64,000 bases of DNA. Source: Ziziphus jujuba. Lineage: Eukaryota; Streptophyta; Magnoliopsida; Rosales; Rhamnaceae. Positions 1-13,900 of this stretch are shown here, in pieces (position 1 is the stretch's first letter; every line of letters begins with the position of its first letter). The stretch is from positions 8,184,001 to 8,248,000 of the forward strand of contig NC_083382.1 in assembly GCF_031755915.1 (NCBI RefSeq), in the 5' to 3' direction. The position numbers were made by a program, and so were the translations under genes. The notes below the pieces were generated by a model. The model made no database searches. It was not told the DNA's origin and was given only the letters and a program-made list of their open reading frames with translations.

Positions 1-1600
1 TTTATATATGACTTAAAAGATCTCCAATGAGTATTTTTTTTTCTTAAATAATTATATTAAAGGGTTGACATGAAATATAATCCATTTTTTAAAAAAACTA
101 CATATATAAAGAGTATTCAATAATTGATTTATGTTGATAAAAATATCTTTTATGTTGTAGACGCTATAGGTTCTACTTTCTTCACAGCTCTCACTTTTTC
201 TTTATTCCTTTACAAGAAGTTTTAAAATTACAATAACCTCGACATTTATAATAACTATTTATTTACTTATTTATTTATTTATTTTCTTTATAAAAAATGG
301 ACATAGGAGAAATAAATCTTGAAAAAACTTGAGGATTTTTTTTTTCAATTTGCAGATATAATGGAGATCTTTCTTCTTCTTCTTTTTTTATTTTTATTTT
401 TTTTTCTTTTTTGATTTTCATAAAAAATGAAAATCTTTGCGTGTGGTTTCGTCTATATCTTCCCTCAATATCCTATCTAGATTCTTTTCAATTTTCATAA
501 AAAATGGAGATATTTGCATGTGGTTTCGTCTATATCTTCCATCATTCTATCTAATTTTTTTCATTCTCGCTTTTTATGAACTTCTACACGTGGTTTTCAT
601 TTCTCACTTTGTATCTAGATTTGTTTTGTCTTCTTAAGTGCTTTTTTTTCCCCTTTAAAAAACCATATAAAAAGGATATTGAGGTCCATCCAGCTGTATA
701 TTTTGACAAGATTTAATTTTTACCAAAACATGTGTATTTTTCGTTTAAAGGCTTTTTAGAGGGTTATTTAAGTAAAAAATTATCAAAAAATACTCTTTAC
801 ATTATATTATTTATTTTTATTTTTCAATAAACATTTATTACTATATTAATTTATTGCCTCATTTTTTTAATCAAAATTCTCTCTCAATTATTTTATTATT
901 TCCCTCTATTATTTTTTCCTAGAAACAATATATTGATAACTAAAATAGATAGTGTTTTGAAAATTTGGTTAACATGAAATCATATTAATTTAATATTAAA
1001 TATATATATAAAGAATTTAACTCTCCAAATATGAACACTCAAACCAATTTCATAGTTTTAAAAGTCAAAACTACAAAATAAAAAGTATGCAAAAGATGAA
1101 GAGCCCCGTGCATGGATGCTCTTACTAGTCAATGCCTTCTAGAAATAGCTACATCAATTTAGATAAGAAAATTCTATGTTAGGTTGTAGGGGACTTTAAT
1201 GATATGACCAATTGTGGTAAAATGAAAAGTAAGGACTTAGACTTTTAAAAAGAGTGGACACACCGTTTCCTAAGTGGAAAATTTCATTCTGACCATCACG
1301 AATTTACTGGGAAAGTGTGTCTCTCTCATTAATACCTATAAAGCCATAAATTATTTAATGATCAAGCAATCACAAGAAGCTTGTTAGAAGCAAAAATCTG
1401 GCATCAACAAAAAAATATTAATGATATAACTTGAGATAAAATGAAATAAAGTCGATCTATCGGCCATTAATTAATTAGGGCATAGATTTTCGAATACAGT
1501 GGATTTATTAATTTCCCCTCTAAGTAGGAAACTCCTCATGTAGTTGACTTGTTTTTCTTTTGTTCTACAAGTTTTTTGCCATAACTTCACCATTTTTGAA

Positions 1601-1640
<40 letters not shown>

Positions 1641-2065
1641 GATTGAGACAAGGTTTTCAGTTGGGTTCCTTATTAAAAAAATAATTTCTTAAAACTAGCT
1701 GTTTTTGTAAATATTTTCATGGCAACAGTAATATAATCTTATTAAATATAATAGAGGATGTAAGGCTGAAAACAGAGTCCTTGGAGGTAAAATCCCTTTT
1801 GTAAATTCTTTCAAATTCAATTCTTGCCTTGTCAGCATTCGGTCAGACTAACTTCTCTTATCCATGTCATAGGACCTTGCTGTGACCCTGTCCATATTCT
1901 ATTAATTTAAAAAAATAAAAATAAAAAACAAAGGAAAAAGAGAAAGAAAAATTAATAGAAAAAGAGAAATAAAATGAAAGACTACCAAAATTGGAGAAAC
2001 AATTCAGTTTGTTTTCCAACAACGAAGGCAATTAAAGTACAAATATATAATATTTCTACTAACCA
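1..2065. other. AT-rich intergenic DNA downstream of WAK-1
   Basis: I see no gene here. From about 240 the sequence aligns with 50270-57151, so most of it belongs to segmental copy 1. The TTA at 768-770 is the unoccupied counterpart of the CACTA insertion site of copy 2. The stretch about 1130-1860 recurs at 56250-56880 and, more diverged, at 22390-23160, so it is an old 3' flank shared by the WAK units. Confidence 0.7.
1602..1637. repeat. (TA)n microsatellite
   Basis: About 18 uninterrupted TA units lie in the 3' flank of WAK-1. The corresponding place in segmental copy 2 (near 56740) lacks this tract, so it expanded, or was lost, after the duplication. Confidence 0.9.
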
Positions 2066-5000
2066 TTACTTGGAAACTAATAGTTGTAATGCATCTATTG
2101 GTGAAACAATATTATTACCAGTGTTTATTTGTGAACCAGCTGTTGTGGAAACATCCTAAGGCTCCGTTATTTCAGGCCTTACATATTCAACTTCTTCATA
2201 AGTCTGGTCATTCAAAAAAGTTTTGGTTGAATTCTGAATTGCCTCCAACTCCATTGCCACTTTTTTCATTGTGGGTCGATGCCTTCCATTCAAATTCAAG
2301 CATCTTCTTGCAAGATTAGCAACTTCCATGATCTGTTCCTTACTTCCTTCATTACCAATTTGAGGATCAACTACATCAAACAAACGATTTTCCTCCATGC
2401 ACATGAAGAAAAAAAATTTGCTAGGCTTCTTCCTCTTTCAACCTCTTTATACAAACTGGTTTTTGTCCCATCAAGAGCTCAACGATTACCACACCGAAGC
2501 TATAGATATCGCCTTTCTCTGTAAATTGGCTTGATTGTAAATACTCAGGATCCAAATAGCCAAATGTACCATGTACCCGTGTAACAACATGTGTTTGGTC
2601 AATGGTAACTGATTTTGAACTTCCAAAATCAGCAATTTTCGCTCTGTACTTGTCATCTAAAAGTATGTTCGAAGACTTGATGTCGCAAATGGTGCAAGGG
2701 AAAGGAAGGTGCAGAGTGTAAGTAGGACAAAGCACCTGCAATTTCCAATGCAACTCGTGAACGCATTTCCCATGTAAAAGGAAATTCCTCATTTTGGTCA
2801 TGTATATGCTCGGAAAGTGTATCAATGATTATGAATTTGTAAACATGAAGCGGAACTTCGGTCTCTAAAGAGCATCCTAATAGTTTAACCACGTTCCTGT
2901 GGTTAATTTGTGAAAGAATGATAACCTCATTAATGAATTCCGCAAGTTATTCTTCATCTGCTATTTTAGATTTCTTCACCGCAACGATTTTTCCATCGCT
3001 AATGTTCCTTTGTAAACAGTACCTTGGCCACCTTGGCCTAAAATTCTATTTGAATTGGTTTTGGGTAGCTCCTTTGAATTGAACACCTTGGTTTTAGTAT
3101 CAAATTGTACTGCCCCTGAATATGTGCTGCTGTAACAATAAACCACCATTTCGTTTGAGGAACTGTTTTCTACGTTTGATGGCTTTTCTTTTCTTTATGA
3201 ACTTTTGTAGACACCATGCGCCAATAAGCAGAAACAACACTTCAAGACCAATGCTGAAACTTTACAGAACTCAAGTATATGAAATCGTAAAGCTAGTTCT
3301 TTGATGTTTCAAAATAATTTGTGGAAAAATGTGAATCACATCTAGAAAAATGGCACTCGGCAGCATCCGTTTGTAAAATTAATCATTCTTGACATACTTC
3401 CTCTAGCCTTCGTGAAAAGTAGTGCTATAAAATGATAAAAATACTAGGGGTTTTGTGTTTGAATATTGTTGAGATAAGTGTATATGTATATATTTTATTT
3501 TCATTCTCACTTGATATTTCATTGTTCATAATTTTCTTATAATCAGAAAATAAAAATTAAATTGTTTTATACATGAACATGTATAATACATTTCTATACA
3601 TATATATTACCATTGGACTGACATACCAATAAGTACAATTTTAAACTTGATCTTTCGGCACTCATATGATCCAATAGTGTTCCCACAAGTTCCTGCTCCA
3701 TGACATGTGGTAGAATTCGATTTCACACTCGTTGATATCTGATATGTAAAAGGTATAACAAGTAAATCTCTGATTATTTTTTCATATTAAAATGCAAAAT
3801 AAAAGATAGTTCTGAAGCATTGGTACATAAAAAAACCTTTGGTTATATTGAAATCAAGCACTCAACAAAGGTATATATATATATATATAAGGAGGTAGAA
3901 ATATATTAACTGCCCCGTCAATTATGTTTTACGTTTCATCCATCCAAAAGGTACTGCTTTCCTTCAAAACCGTAGCCACAGTAGCATTCCAGCGCCGTTG
4001 ATTGATTAATGAAGAGATGGAAGCACTTCTGTAGTAACGGATTGATTGTTTCCCTAACAAGAAATCAAGTTGTTCATTGGATTTATTTGTTCCGAAAATT
4101 TGTTGTTTTGAATGTTATAAGCTCCATTTAGAGTTACAGGAACATATCCATATCGTCAATGGCAACGAAATCTGTATTTTTTGACATAAACCAATCTTGG
4201 TCTACCACAAATGCGTCTTTGCACATTTGATCTGTTTCGGGTTGAAACGTGGCAGTGAAGGCCATGATTGCATGAGAAGGAATGGTAGTTTGGCAGCAGT
4301 TCACTTCATTGCAAGTTCTGTTATAGTGGTTTGTTAAGCACTGGGACTTGCAGCATGCTGAAATCTCACTGCCATCTAAATTTGATGAAGACATTAAGGC
4401 TCGAACATTGCAACTTACCGCGATGGATATATTGTCCCTCACCTAGAAGGAAAAGGGGCCTCTTCTGAAGTTTAGAGATTCGTGGGTTTCTTTCCCTGTG
4501 CAACTCCAGAAAGTTACTGGATTTTTCACCTGAATCCGTTGGCAAGTCAATTCGTAATTTTAGTGGGTAGATATTTTATTTTATTTTTTTCATAAAATGT
4601 GTACACATTAGTTTTTATCGTATGATCGATTCTTCATATAGAGAAACCTATATGTCTAAAAGCTCCTGGAATTTCAAAAGAATATTCAACCAGGCGGTTA
4701 GCACTTTGCAACAATTTTTCACTATCCTTTTAACTGCTTCTATTTTGAAAGTAAATGTTATGATTTCTGTTGACGTAACTTAACAGGCATAATATTGAAC
4801 CTACTTATTACTAACAGTTTAAGTTTTTGGAAATCATAGTAATTTAATATGGTAACAAAGCTTAAAAATCATCAACATCTTCACTGGCCTACAAATCAGA
4901 AGGAATATTGACATAACTTAAAAATACATATTAAACTTACTTCCTAATGATAGTGATTTAGAATTCATTAAAATATATATAGGATTTCTACTTGATTCTT

Positions 5001-5399
5001 AATGAAATAAGAAATAATAATAATTGCAAGATACAATATTTATGTAATGAAATGGTGTTTATTTCATCCCTAATATTAGTATTAATTACTCACAACGTCA
5101 TATGACAAGCCGTCGTAGTCTTCCAAATAAATTTGCAGGACATAGAGATTGGTGCGTTTAAGGTAAGGTGTATGAGGAAAGGTAGAGTTGTTGCAGACTA
5201 TTTCGAATCATTCAACAACATAACAATCTCTGGATCCAATTCTGAAAGGAAATGGGATTCTTACGTTTCCGCATTCCGTTTCGCAACCAGGCTTGCCTAT
5301 GCTTACTGCTACTGATGATACTGTAATAATATTAATGATCAGCCATGACAATCCAATCACTTGAACAAGCACCAGGACCAGCCTTCTGATCCCGGCCAT
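2066..5399 (-). pseudogene. WAK-1: wall-associated receptor kinase pseudogene
   Basis: Remains of a complete WAK gene are in order on the minus strand. Signal peptide and galacturonan-binding Cys motif (GCETECGNVRIPFPF) are at 5399-5208, and the rest of the first exon runs to 5094. An intron spans 4530-5093 (donor GTGAGT, acceptor TTCAG). The extracellular part follows to about 3940 with the CCQTTIP motif, then an EGF-like exon at about 3640-3738, and juxtamembrane plus kinase sequence from about 3300 to the stop at 2066. Lesions: TGA in place of Trp after CYVVE (near 5208), TAG near 4444, a frameshift inside the EGF exon, frameshifts in the kinase (near 3000 and 2410), a stop at 2156, and the catalytic HRD changed to ICD near 2690. 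It cannot make an active kinase. WAKs bind cell-wall pectin and signal through a cytoplasmic Ser/Thr kinase; that is family knowledge. Confidence 0.9.
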
Positions 5400-6987
5400 T
5401 TATTTTCTTTGTTGGATTTCTCTGTCTCCTCCTGATCGGTTAACTTGGATTGGCGTTTATGTTTTATATGTAGTATTTTCTACTTCTTTAGATGAAACCA
5501 GAAAATTACAATATGTTTGGAATACTGATATGGAATATGGGTAGGAAAGGAAACTAGAGGATTTCTCTGTCTCCTCCTGATCGGTTAACTTGGATTGGCG
5601 TTTATGTTTTATATGTAGTATTTTCTTAGCCATAATTGGCTAATAATTTTTAAAGCTTCTTAAGATTGTTTAGGCATTTTAAAAACAATTTAATGTAGGT
5701 TATTGGCATATTTAAAATGCGTTTGATAGGTTAAATCAAATGAAATTAAATTAAATTAAATTAGTTGATAAATTATTTATATTTATAATTACATAATTAT
5801 AAATTTGAAATACTAGATAAATAAATAAAATTATTATAAATGATAATCCTTTGGTAAGTATTGCTGTATTGGTTTTCAAAATGCGCAGAAACAAATGCAC
5901 TATTACTATGCTGGGCCCACAATTTTGAAAGGCATACGCATTACGCAGCCTTCTTTGGGAGTTATATGGGAGGACGGAGAAGGTGTGTTTAGTGGGTTTC
6001 GCATTTTAGTTATGACAACTGTTGTCTTCTTTTGTCCTTTTCATTTTTCCCCTTTTGCTTTGTTTTTTATTTTAAATTTTTTGGTAAAAGAAGTCATATG
6101 CCTTTTCAGTTGGAAGTAATACTTAACCCAAAAAAAAAATATCATTCTGAAGTTATTATTAGTTTTCTCAATATTAAACTTTTATTTCTTACTAAAAAGT
6201 ATTAATTATTTTACTAATTTTTTAATATTATAAAATATCAGATAATATAATATTTTTTAGTTTTCTATTTTTGGTTGCTTTGCTCAATAAAATTTATTCA
6301 ACAACCTATTAAAAATTAATTATTATTAATTTATTATTTTTAATGGTAAACTTCTTAATTACTTTAACATTTTAGATAACTCAATTATTGTCATGTAGGA
6401 AATTTAAGTATATGAAATCGTCAAGCTAGATTTCGTATTAGAAATTAATTAATTTTGTAATTTGAACTCAGGTCAATGCATGAAACAATAATGATTTTTA
6501 TCACTTGACTATTCCCACGAGGTGACCTTTCATTGATTCTGTTGCGTAAAATAAAAACAAAAATAATAGCAATAAAAGAAGAAAAATAAAACACACACAG
6601 ATTTACGTGAAAAATTTTTGACGAGAAAAAACCACAGGTAAATAAAGACAAACTTTTATTTATGAGTGTTGGTACAAAAGGTGCAAATAGAGTATCAAAA
6701 ACTCAATACATATGAAAAACTACAGTTTCGGGCCTATCGGCCCTCGACCTCTGCTACCACCACAGAGTCCCATTTTTTCTCTAAAAATAAATTCACAAAT
6801 GGGTTGCACCGCAAGCTTTTTGGGTTGGGTCAACAAGAATTTGGGTCACCAACTCTAACAGATTCAGTAGCCTATTTATTATCCTGAATTGAAGCTCCAT
6901 ACATGTTAGAATATCAACTCCAATTCAAGTACCAATGGCACATCAATTGCCTACTTAATTTGATGGGAAAAAAAAAAGTCAATTTAC
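5400..6987. other. Upstream region of WAK-1, AT-rich
   Basis: No gene seen. It aligns with 58501-62990 of segmental copy 2 minus the solo LTR there. It carries a 68-bp duplication (5414-5481 and 5559-5626) standing in place of sequence present in copy 2. It ends at the TTTAC target of the Copia element (6983-6987). Confidence 0.65.
5559..5626. repeat. 68-bp templated insertion copied from 5414-5481
   Basis: 5559-5626 repeats 5414-5481 base for base as far as I can read. In segmental copy 2 the original sequence is single (about 58515-58585), and the place of the second copy is held by about 290 bp of different sequence (about 58690-58975). Junctions show short homologies: GGATTT on the left and TTTTCT on the right. 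This pattern fits a deletion repaired by copying a nearby template. Confidence 0.8.
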
Positions 6988-7492
6988 TGTTAGAATTTAT
7001 GGATCTAAATATAAATAATAAATTCCATTAATCATAAATTACTAACCTCCAAACGCAGCCATTGATAAATTGAATCTTTAATCCTGTAAAACAGAAAACA
7101 ACTTAAAGTAGTGCCTATGGACACACTACTCTCAAACCACTCTCAGATCTCTGAAAACCCTAATCTCAAAATACCGTATGGTATATGTTTATTTGCTTGC
7201 CTTAGACCTTTTATAGTCTTTGTAAGTCAGACTTACCCATTAATTTTAATACGCACCAAAATAACAATAATTTAATAATATAATAATAATAGAAAAAATA
7301 TGGGTAAGTCAGTGGACTTATAAAGAGAGTTGATCATTCAGTCCAATGGGCCAATTGAAGTCTTATAGAAAGTGTGTGACCAATGGTCCTACTTCATAAT
7401 AATAAAATAAGTCAGTCCCATTAATGGCATAAATAAGCCCTGTAAGTGAGTAATTGATTATGCTAAGTCCACAATTATTAATTTATTTAATA
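6988..7492 (-). repeat. Copia 3' LTR (left LTR on the plus strand)
   Basis: Begins TGTTAGAATTTATGG right after TTTAC. Its other limit is set by the polypurine tract CCAAGTGGGAGAA (minus strand) at 7493-7505. The LTR terminus next to the polypurine tract reads TATTAAATAA, so the expected TG is mutated. I could not recognise a matching copy at the other end of the element. Confidence 0.6.
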
Positions 7493-7505
7493 TTCTCCCA
7501 CTTGG
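7493..7505 (-). other. Copia polypurine tract
   Basis: CCAAGTGGGAGAA on the minus strand, directly next to the left LTR. In Copia elements this tract primes plus-strand DNA synthesis. Confidence 0.65.
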
Positions 7506-7687
7506 ACTGCATAACCATCATCATATATATAATCTAAATTCACTTACTACCAAATCTCTCGAACCATAATACCATTTCATCTAAATATATAGCATGTCGA
7601 TAGGACACAACAATATACTAGATTAGGCAGTAGAGATTCTCTCAGTAAATCTCACAAAATATGATACTATTTCAACTTAGCACTTTA

Positions 7688-10631
7688 TGTCAGGACCCGT
7701 CCAGAATTCCTTCCCCGGAACCCTAGACAGCCCTGATCCCAGGGAAATACCACCGGACCCTCCAACGGAAAATCCAGCAGCACCTCCCCTAAGGGATTTA
7801 CTTACCACAAATTACCTGCACTGAAAACGCACTTCTATACTCATCCCCTTATTCCTCCCACGATACTACAAATTGGTTCCACAAATTGCAGCACTTCAAA
7901 AATAAAACAACAGCAACAACCCAGTGCATAAAGATCAACTACACGTCCAATACAGTATACAGAGCATTATACGACAAATGCGGAATTTATAAAATGACAG
8001 ATAAAAAAATAATACAAGTTCAAGAGCAAACAGGGAAGAAAAACTTCTTGAACCTTCGGCAACGAACTGAGACGTTGGGCTCGCCCCGGACAATCAACGT
8101 CTCCAACCTGAACCTAGGGGAACGGAATTTAAGAGTGTGAGATACTAATCATCTCAGTGAGCAACCCTATCTACTATATAATATAATACCACGGTAATAC
8201 AGTAGATAAATAATAATAAATTGGAAATAATAATTTCTCTCAAAACCCTTACAATTCTCTCAGTTGGAAAAGTTCCCCTTTTAAAACCTTTTCACAAAAC
8301 CCTTGTTCGTAATCCCCAAAAACCAAGACATCAAATAAACAAATACCAGAAACAGTAATAATTATATTTTTAGTTCCAATACAGCTTTAAAACATTTTAT
8401 TTTTAAAACACTGTCCTGAAAATCATTTGATGCACCCACTATATACCAGTGGCGCCAACAGTACCCAGCGTCCCAAGGTACCGCCAGACAGGAGGTTATA
8501 GAGAGAAACCGGCATACGATCGCGTGGCGTCCCACTGCGCCGCTGCTAACCTGGTGTCCCGGCCATGGGGGGGTGGCCTACCCTCATCCGATGGCAACCA
8601 CAGGACAACCTCATAATATCAACCGCACGCTACTCACACCCACCTGCACGCTAATCACAACCGCACACTACTCACACCCACCTGTGCGCTAATCACAACC
8701 ATGTGCACACTAACCATATCACATATAAACAGAACACCAGTACGTGCACGGTGCATCTAAAAATCATAAAATCCACAAATTTAATTTATATAACAAATTT
8801 CACATTTTGCATAAACACAGCGGGTATAGTCCATCCGCTTGAACCGGAAAATTCTCCAAAATTTCTTTATAATCAATACCATAATTTCCATGATTCTCAA
8901 ATCCACCAACTCCCAAATCCACCAATTCAAATATTCACATTTTCCCAAGCATAAATAATTCTCGAAATATAATAATTAAATCTCATAATATTCCATGGGC
9001 ATATTTTATAAAAATTGAAATCACCAACATAACCAAATATTTTCCTTGAATTATTTGAAAATCAAATCATGCCCAATTTACTATTAAAACCACACCAATT
9101 TCAAAATCCTCAAAACCATAAAATAATTTCACATGGCATAATTTTGTAAAATGCCCATTTTCTTTTATCCGATAAATTCACAAATAATCCCACAATAAAT
9201 CAAATAAATATTTGGCACATAGAAATTAAATTCCAAATATTTAAATCACACATAATATATTCACCAATTAAATTCCCAAAATTAATTTGAAGGTGGGTCA
9301 CTCACCTGAAGCACGCAATTAACCCATGATCCATCACGGGATCAATTCTACGACTCACCGGTGCTCCTAGAACAAAATTCACAGACAGTCAAATAAATTA
9401 ATATTTTAATCGGGTAAATAATACCCGGTACCCGGAGGGTCAAAACACAAACGTTAACCAAAATAGGCGAATGATATACCGAATCGAAGCTCGTGGGACG
9501 AGGATCACCAATCCGGTCTCCATCGACCCCAATTCCGCCGGAGGTGGCCGGAATTTGGTCGGGAAGCTTCGGCCGGTTTTGATCTTGAGGGATCTTTCAA
9601 ACGGTGGGGATTTTGGGCAAACTAACCCCGGAAATGGACTCAGAGGGGTCAAAAATAGTGGGATAGAGGTATGGGACGGGCTGGGTTGATCGGAAACGGC
9701 GAGAATCGCGGAAAAAATTTCACCTCGCCGCCGCGACTTCGCCGGCCCGATCTGGGCGCGTCCGGCGGCGGCTGGTCGGGAATTTTGGTGGCCGAGGTCG
9801 CGAGGTGGCGGGCTTGGACGGTGGCCGGCGCGTGTAGCATTCTGGGGATTGAAATCCGGCGAAACACCAGTCAAACAAGGAAAGGGTGAGAAAGTCAAAT
9901 GAGAGAGAAAGGGAGAAGAGAAATGCTGCGTTTTTTGTTGATGGGTCGGGGAAGAGAAGGAAGAAAAGGAAAAAAAGAAAAAGAAAAAGAAAAAAGAAAA
10001 GGGTGTTTTCCCACGTGGGGAAAAGAAAAGAAAAAGAAAAAGAAAAAGAAAAGGAAAAAGAAATAAAATAAAAATGATTAAATAATATTAATAATAATAT
10101 TATTATTTAAAATAATAATAAAAATAATTTGATTTTTACACATGGTTGACATGTGGCTTTTTAACATGGTGACACATGGTCACCTTCAGTAAGTCACACG
10201 TGGCACATCGTTACGCGTTTAAAAATAATATTAAAATAATACGGTATTTGAAAAACTCTACAGGTCCATAACTTTCAAACCACATGTCCAAATCGGACGT
10301 GCCGCTAGTCTATGGACTCGTATCGACGAGCACTTCACAACCATGCATGAGTCAAAGCTCAACCTTGCATGAATAAAAAGTCAACTCCGGCACCCCTTGG
10401 ACAGTTTGGACCTCAACTTGTTTTGCTCAAAACTTTCAAACCGTAGCTCCGTTTTGAACGTGCTACTAGTCTACGAACTCGTGCCAACGTGTACTTCGTA
10501 ACGGTACCTCAGTCAACCTAAAATTCCAACCGGGTCAAAAAGTCAACTTTTGACCCCCTCGGTCAACGGTCAACGGTCAACCTCGGTCAACGTGCAAAAA
10601 TTCCCGTCATGGTTCGGGACGGGGTGTTACA
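7688..10631 (-). mobile_element. Solo LTR of the large-LTR Gypsy family (subfamily A)
   Basis: On the plus strand it starts TGTCAGGACCCGTCC and ends GACGGGGTGTTACA, flanked by CTTTA on both sides (7683-7687, 10632-10636). The ends are the reverse complement of the LTR of the Gypsy element at 36179, so this is one LTR in minus orientation with no internal region: a solo LTR of 2944 bp. It interrupts the 3' untranslated part of the Copia element. It contains a GC-rich core (about 9470-9850), an A/G-rich tract (about 9890-10070) and the palindrome CCCACGTGGG near 10011-10020. Confidence 0.93.
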
Positions 10632-10986
10632 CTTTACATGCTATAAACTCAGTCTAGGTAGTAGAGATTTACCTAACCATATGCAATCCCCCAACACACA
10701 ATACCATTTCATTCGAGCACATTGTGTATCGACAGAATACAACAATATACCCTAACTAGGTAGTAGGGACCCACCATGGCACCTGTGGATCAATATACAC
10801 ATATACAAGACTAATAGTCACAACAGACCTGTAAATATAGGAGCAATAATATGTGTAATAAATCATCTCATAAATAAATAATGATCCACATTCATTAATG
10901 TATCAAAATACTCAAAGAAATAAATAATACTTAACATGGATATTACTGCAGAATACATAATATACTCCCACTGACCCTCAGCAGGC

Positions 10987-13900
10987 TCAACTGCCTAACA
11001 ATCCCATACGGGACACATGCTCCTCAAATATGCTTACTGGTAAGGCCTTGGTCAGTGGATATGCCACATGTTATAAGTAGGCATGTGAACAGCAGTAATG
11101 AGGCATTCTTCAATTTTCTCCTTTACCACAAAATACTTTACATTACCTTTTAAATTATTAGAGAAAGACACTGCTGCAGTATTGTCACAATACATCATAA
11201 TAGGTCTCTCAGTGGAGTCAACCACTCCCAAATCATGAATAAAATTTCGAAGCCAAACTGCATGACGAGTAGCCTCATAACACGCCACATACTCTGCCTC
11301 CATAGTCGAGGATGCTGTCACTGACTGCTTGGCACTCCTCCAAGATACAACACCTCCTGCCATGATAAGTATATACCCGGTGGTAGATTTCTTATCATCC
11401 ATACAGCCTTTATAATCTGCATCACTATAACCAACTACGTTAAGCGAATTTGTATGTCGATATGTCAACATATGATCTTTAGTACCCTAAAGATACCTAA
11501 AGACCTTCTTAATTGCATGGTAATGAATAAGACCATGATTACTCATAAATCTACCAAGCACACCCATAGAAAAAGCTATATCAGGCCGTGTACACACTTG
11601 AGCATACATCAAACTACCAACTGCTGAAGAATAACAAACATTTCTCATCGACATCCTCTCTCTATCATTCTGGGGACATTGATCCTTAGAAAATCTTTTA
11701 CCTTTTGTGATCGGTACACTTCCAGGAGAACAATTATGCATATCAAATCTCTTAAGGTTTCTATCAATATAGGCTCGCTGAGACAATTGCAACCTATCTC
11801 GCACAATCTTGATGCCCAAAACAAAAGAAGCCTCACCAAAATCTTTCATATCAAAATGGTTGCACAACATCTGCTTTGTCTCAGCCAATAGGTCTGTGTC
11901 ATTAGTAGCTAGAAGTATGTCATCAACATACAATATTAGAAATATAGAACTGCTTCCACTGACCTTCATATATATATGCACCTATCAACAACATTCTCCT
12001 TAAAGCCATTTTGGGTGACAAACTCATCAAACTTGAGATATCATTACCTTGAAGCTTGCTTAAGACCATAAATTGACTTCTTAAGCTTACAAACTAAATT
12101 AGCATTCCCTATTTGTTGAAACCAATTGGTTGAACCATATACACATCCTCAAATAAATCACCATTCAGAAAAGCAGTTCTGACATCTATCTGGTACAACT
12201 CTAGGTTACAATGCGCCACAATTGCCATAATGATCTTAAAAGAATCTTTTATGGATACAGGAGAGAATGTCTCTATATAATCAATTCCTTCCTTCTGGCC
12301 AAACCCTTTAGCTACAAGTCTAGACTTATACCTGTCCACTTGACCATTAGAGTCTTTTATAGTTTTAAAGATCCATTTGCACCCAATAGATTTGCTATCC
12401 ACTGGTAACTCAACCAATTCCCAAACTCTATTTAATGCCATGGATTTCATTTCATCTTCCATTGCATTCAACCAAAAAGTTTGAGTGCAAACTGCTTATG
12501 GCCTCCTCATAAGTGATTGGATCTGAATCATCACTTATGTCAAAATCATACTCCTACAAGTAAACCTCATAGTCATCTGGTATAGCTGATCTTTTAGTCC
12601 TTTGTGACCTTCTTAAAGGCACATTAGCATCTACAATAGCTGGAATATCTTGCTCCTCAATAATGGGTTCATCCTGACCAACCACTAGTTCATCAACTAT
12701 TGGATTAATAATATCTCTATTAGGAACAACAACACTGGGAATGAATATATTTTCTTTTCTAAATTGAGGCTCCCTTGTACCATTACTATCATCAAATCCA
12801 AAATCATCTTCAAAATAAACAGCCTTGTCTGACTCTACAATTCTGGTAGTGTGAAATGGACAAAAGAATCTTGAACCCCTAGATCCTATACAATAGCCAA
12901 CAAAATGTCCACTTATATTTTTAGGATCCAACTTCTTAATTTGGGGATTATAAATCCTTATTTCAGTTTTGCAACCCCATACTCGAAAATGGTGCAAATT
13001 AAGCTTTCTTCCTGACCACAACTCAAAAGGAGTCTTAGGAATGGATTTACTTGGAACTTGATTCAAAATATAAGCCACCATCCTTAAAGCCTCTCCCCAC
13101 AAGTAATATGGCAAACTAGAATTTGCCAACATAGATCGTACCATATCCAACAAAGTGCAATTTCTCCTCTCAGCTATGCCATTCTGTTAAGGTGTACCAC
13201 ACTCATGTAAATATATTGCAAAAGGCCCTGGGTTTCGTCCAGTCTCATCATATCTACCATAAAATTCACCACCTCTATTAGACCTCATAGCTTTTATTTG
13301 CTTATTCTTTTGAAGCTCCATCTTTACCTTAAACTCCTTAAAAGCAACTAAAGAATCCGATTTCTCACGGATAAGCTCAACATGTCCATAACGAGAGAAA
13401 TCATCAATAAAGGTAATAAAATACCTATAACCACCCAAAGCAGTTGGTGTAAAAGGTCCACATATATCAGTATGGATTAATTCCAAAACATCTCCACACT
13501 TTACTATCTTATCCTTTCTAACCTTAGAAGTTAATTTTCCTTTCACACATTCAACACAAGTCGACAAGTCCGAGAAATCAAGATTAGGAAGTATTTCATC
13601 ATTCACTAACCTTTCCATTCTGTGACTAGAAATATGTCCCAAATGCTTATGCCATAACATTGAGGAATTATCATTAACTCTTGGATGTTTAGAAGCAACA
13701 ATAGGGGTAACAATAGAATTAACAGAATAATTGGGACTATCATTAAATAAATCAAGTCTATATAAATTGCCACATAAAATTCCAAAACCAACAAGTTTAT
13801 CATCCTTATACATCTCAACTTTATTATGCCCAAACAAAAAACTAAAATCTTGACTATCCAAAAGTAAAATAGATAACAAGTTCTTCCTAATTGAGAGTAC

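Larger units (their letters stand above)
240..6982. repeat. Segmental duplication, copy 1 (WAK-1 unit)
   Basis: Collinear with 50270-62990 on the same strand once the CACTA element and the solo LTR of copy 2 are removed. Shared landmarks include the start (ACATTTATAATAA, about 250 and 50280), the WAK extracellular exons, the block after the gene (CCATAATTGGCTAATAAT) and the right end (CTACTTAATTTGATGGGAAA). Copy 1 is cut at 6987 by the Copia element and resumes at 16342 for about 200 bp. Percent identity was not computed; by eye it is high, with small indels. Confidence 0.85.

Noticed and set aside
9440..10071. Several overlapping open frames on both strands
   Set aside because: GC-rich core and A/G-rich tract of the solo LTR 7688-10631. 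Opposite-strand frames over the same bases and low complexity argue against genes.
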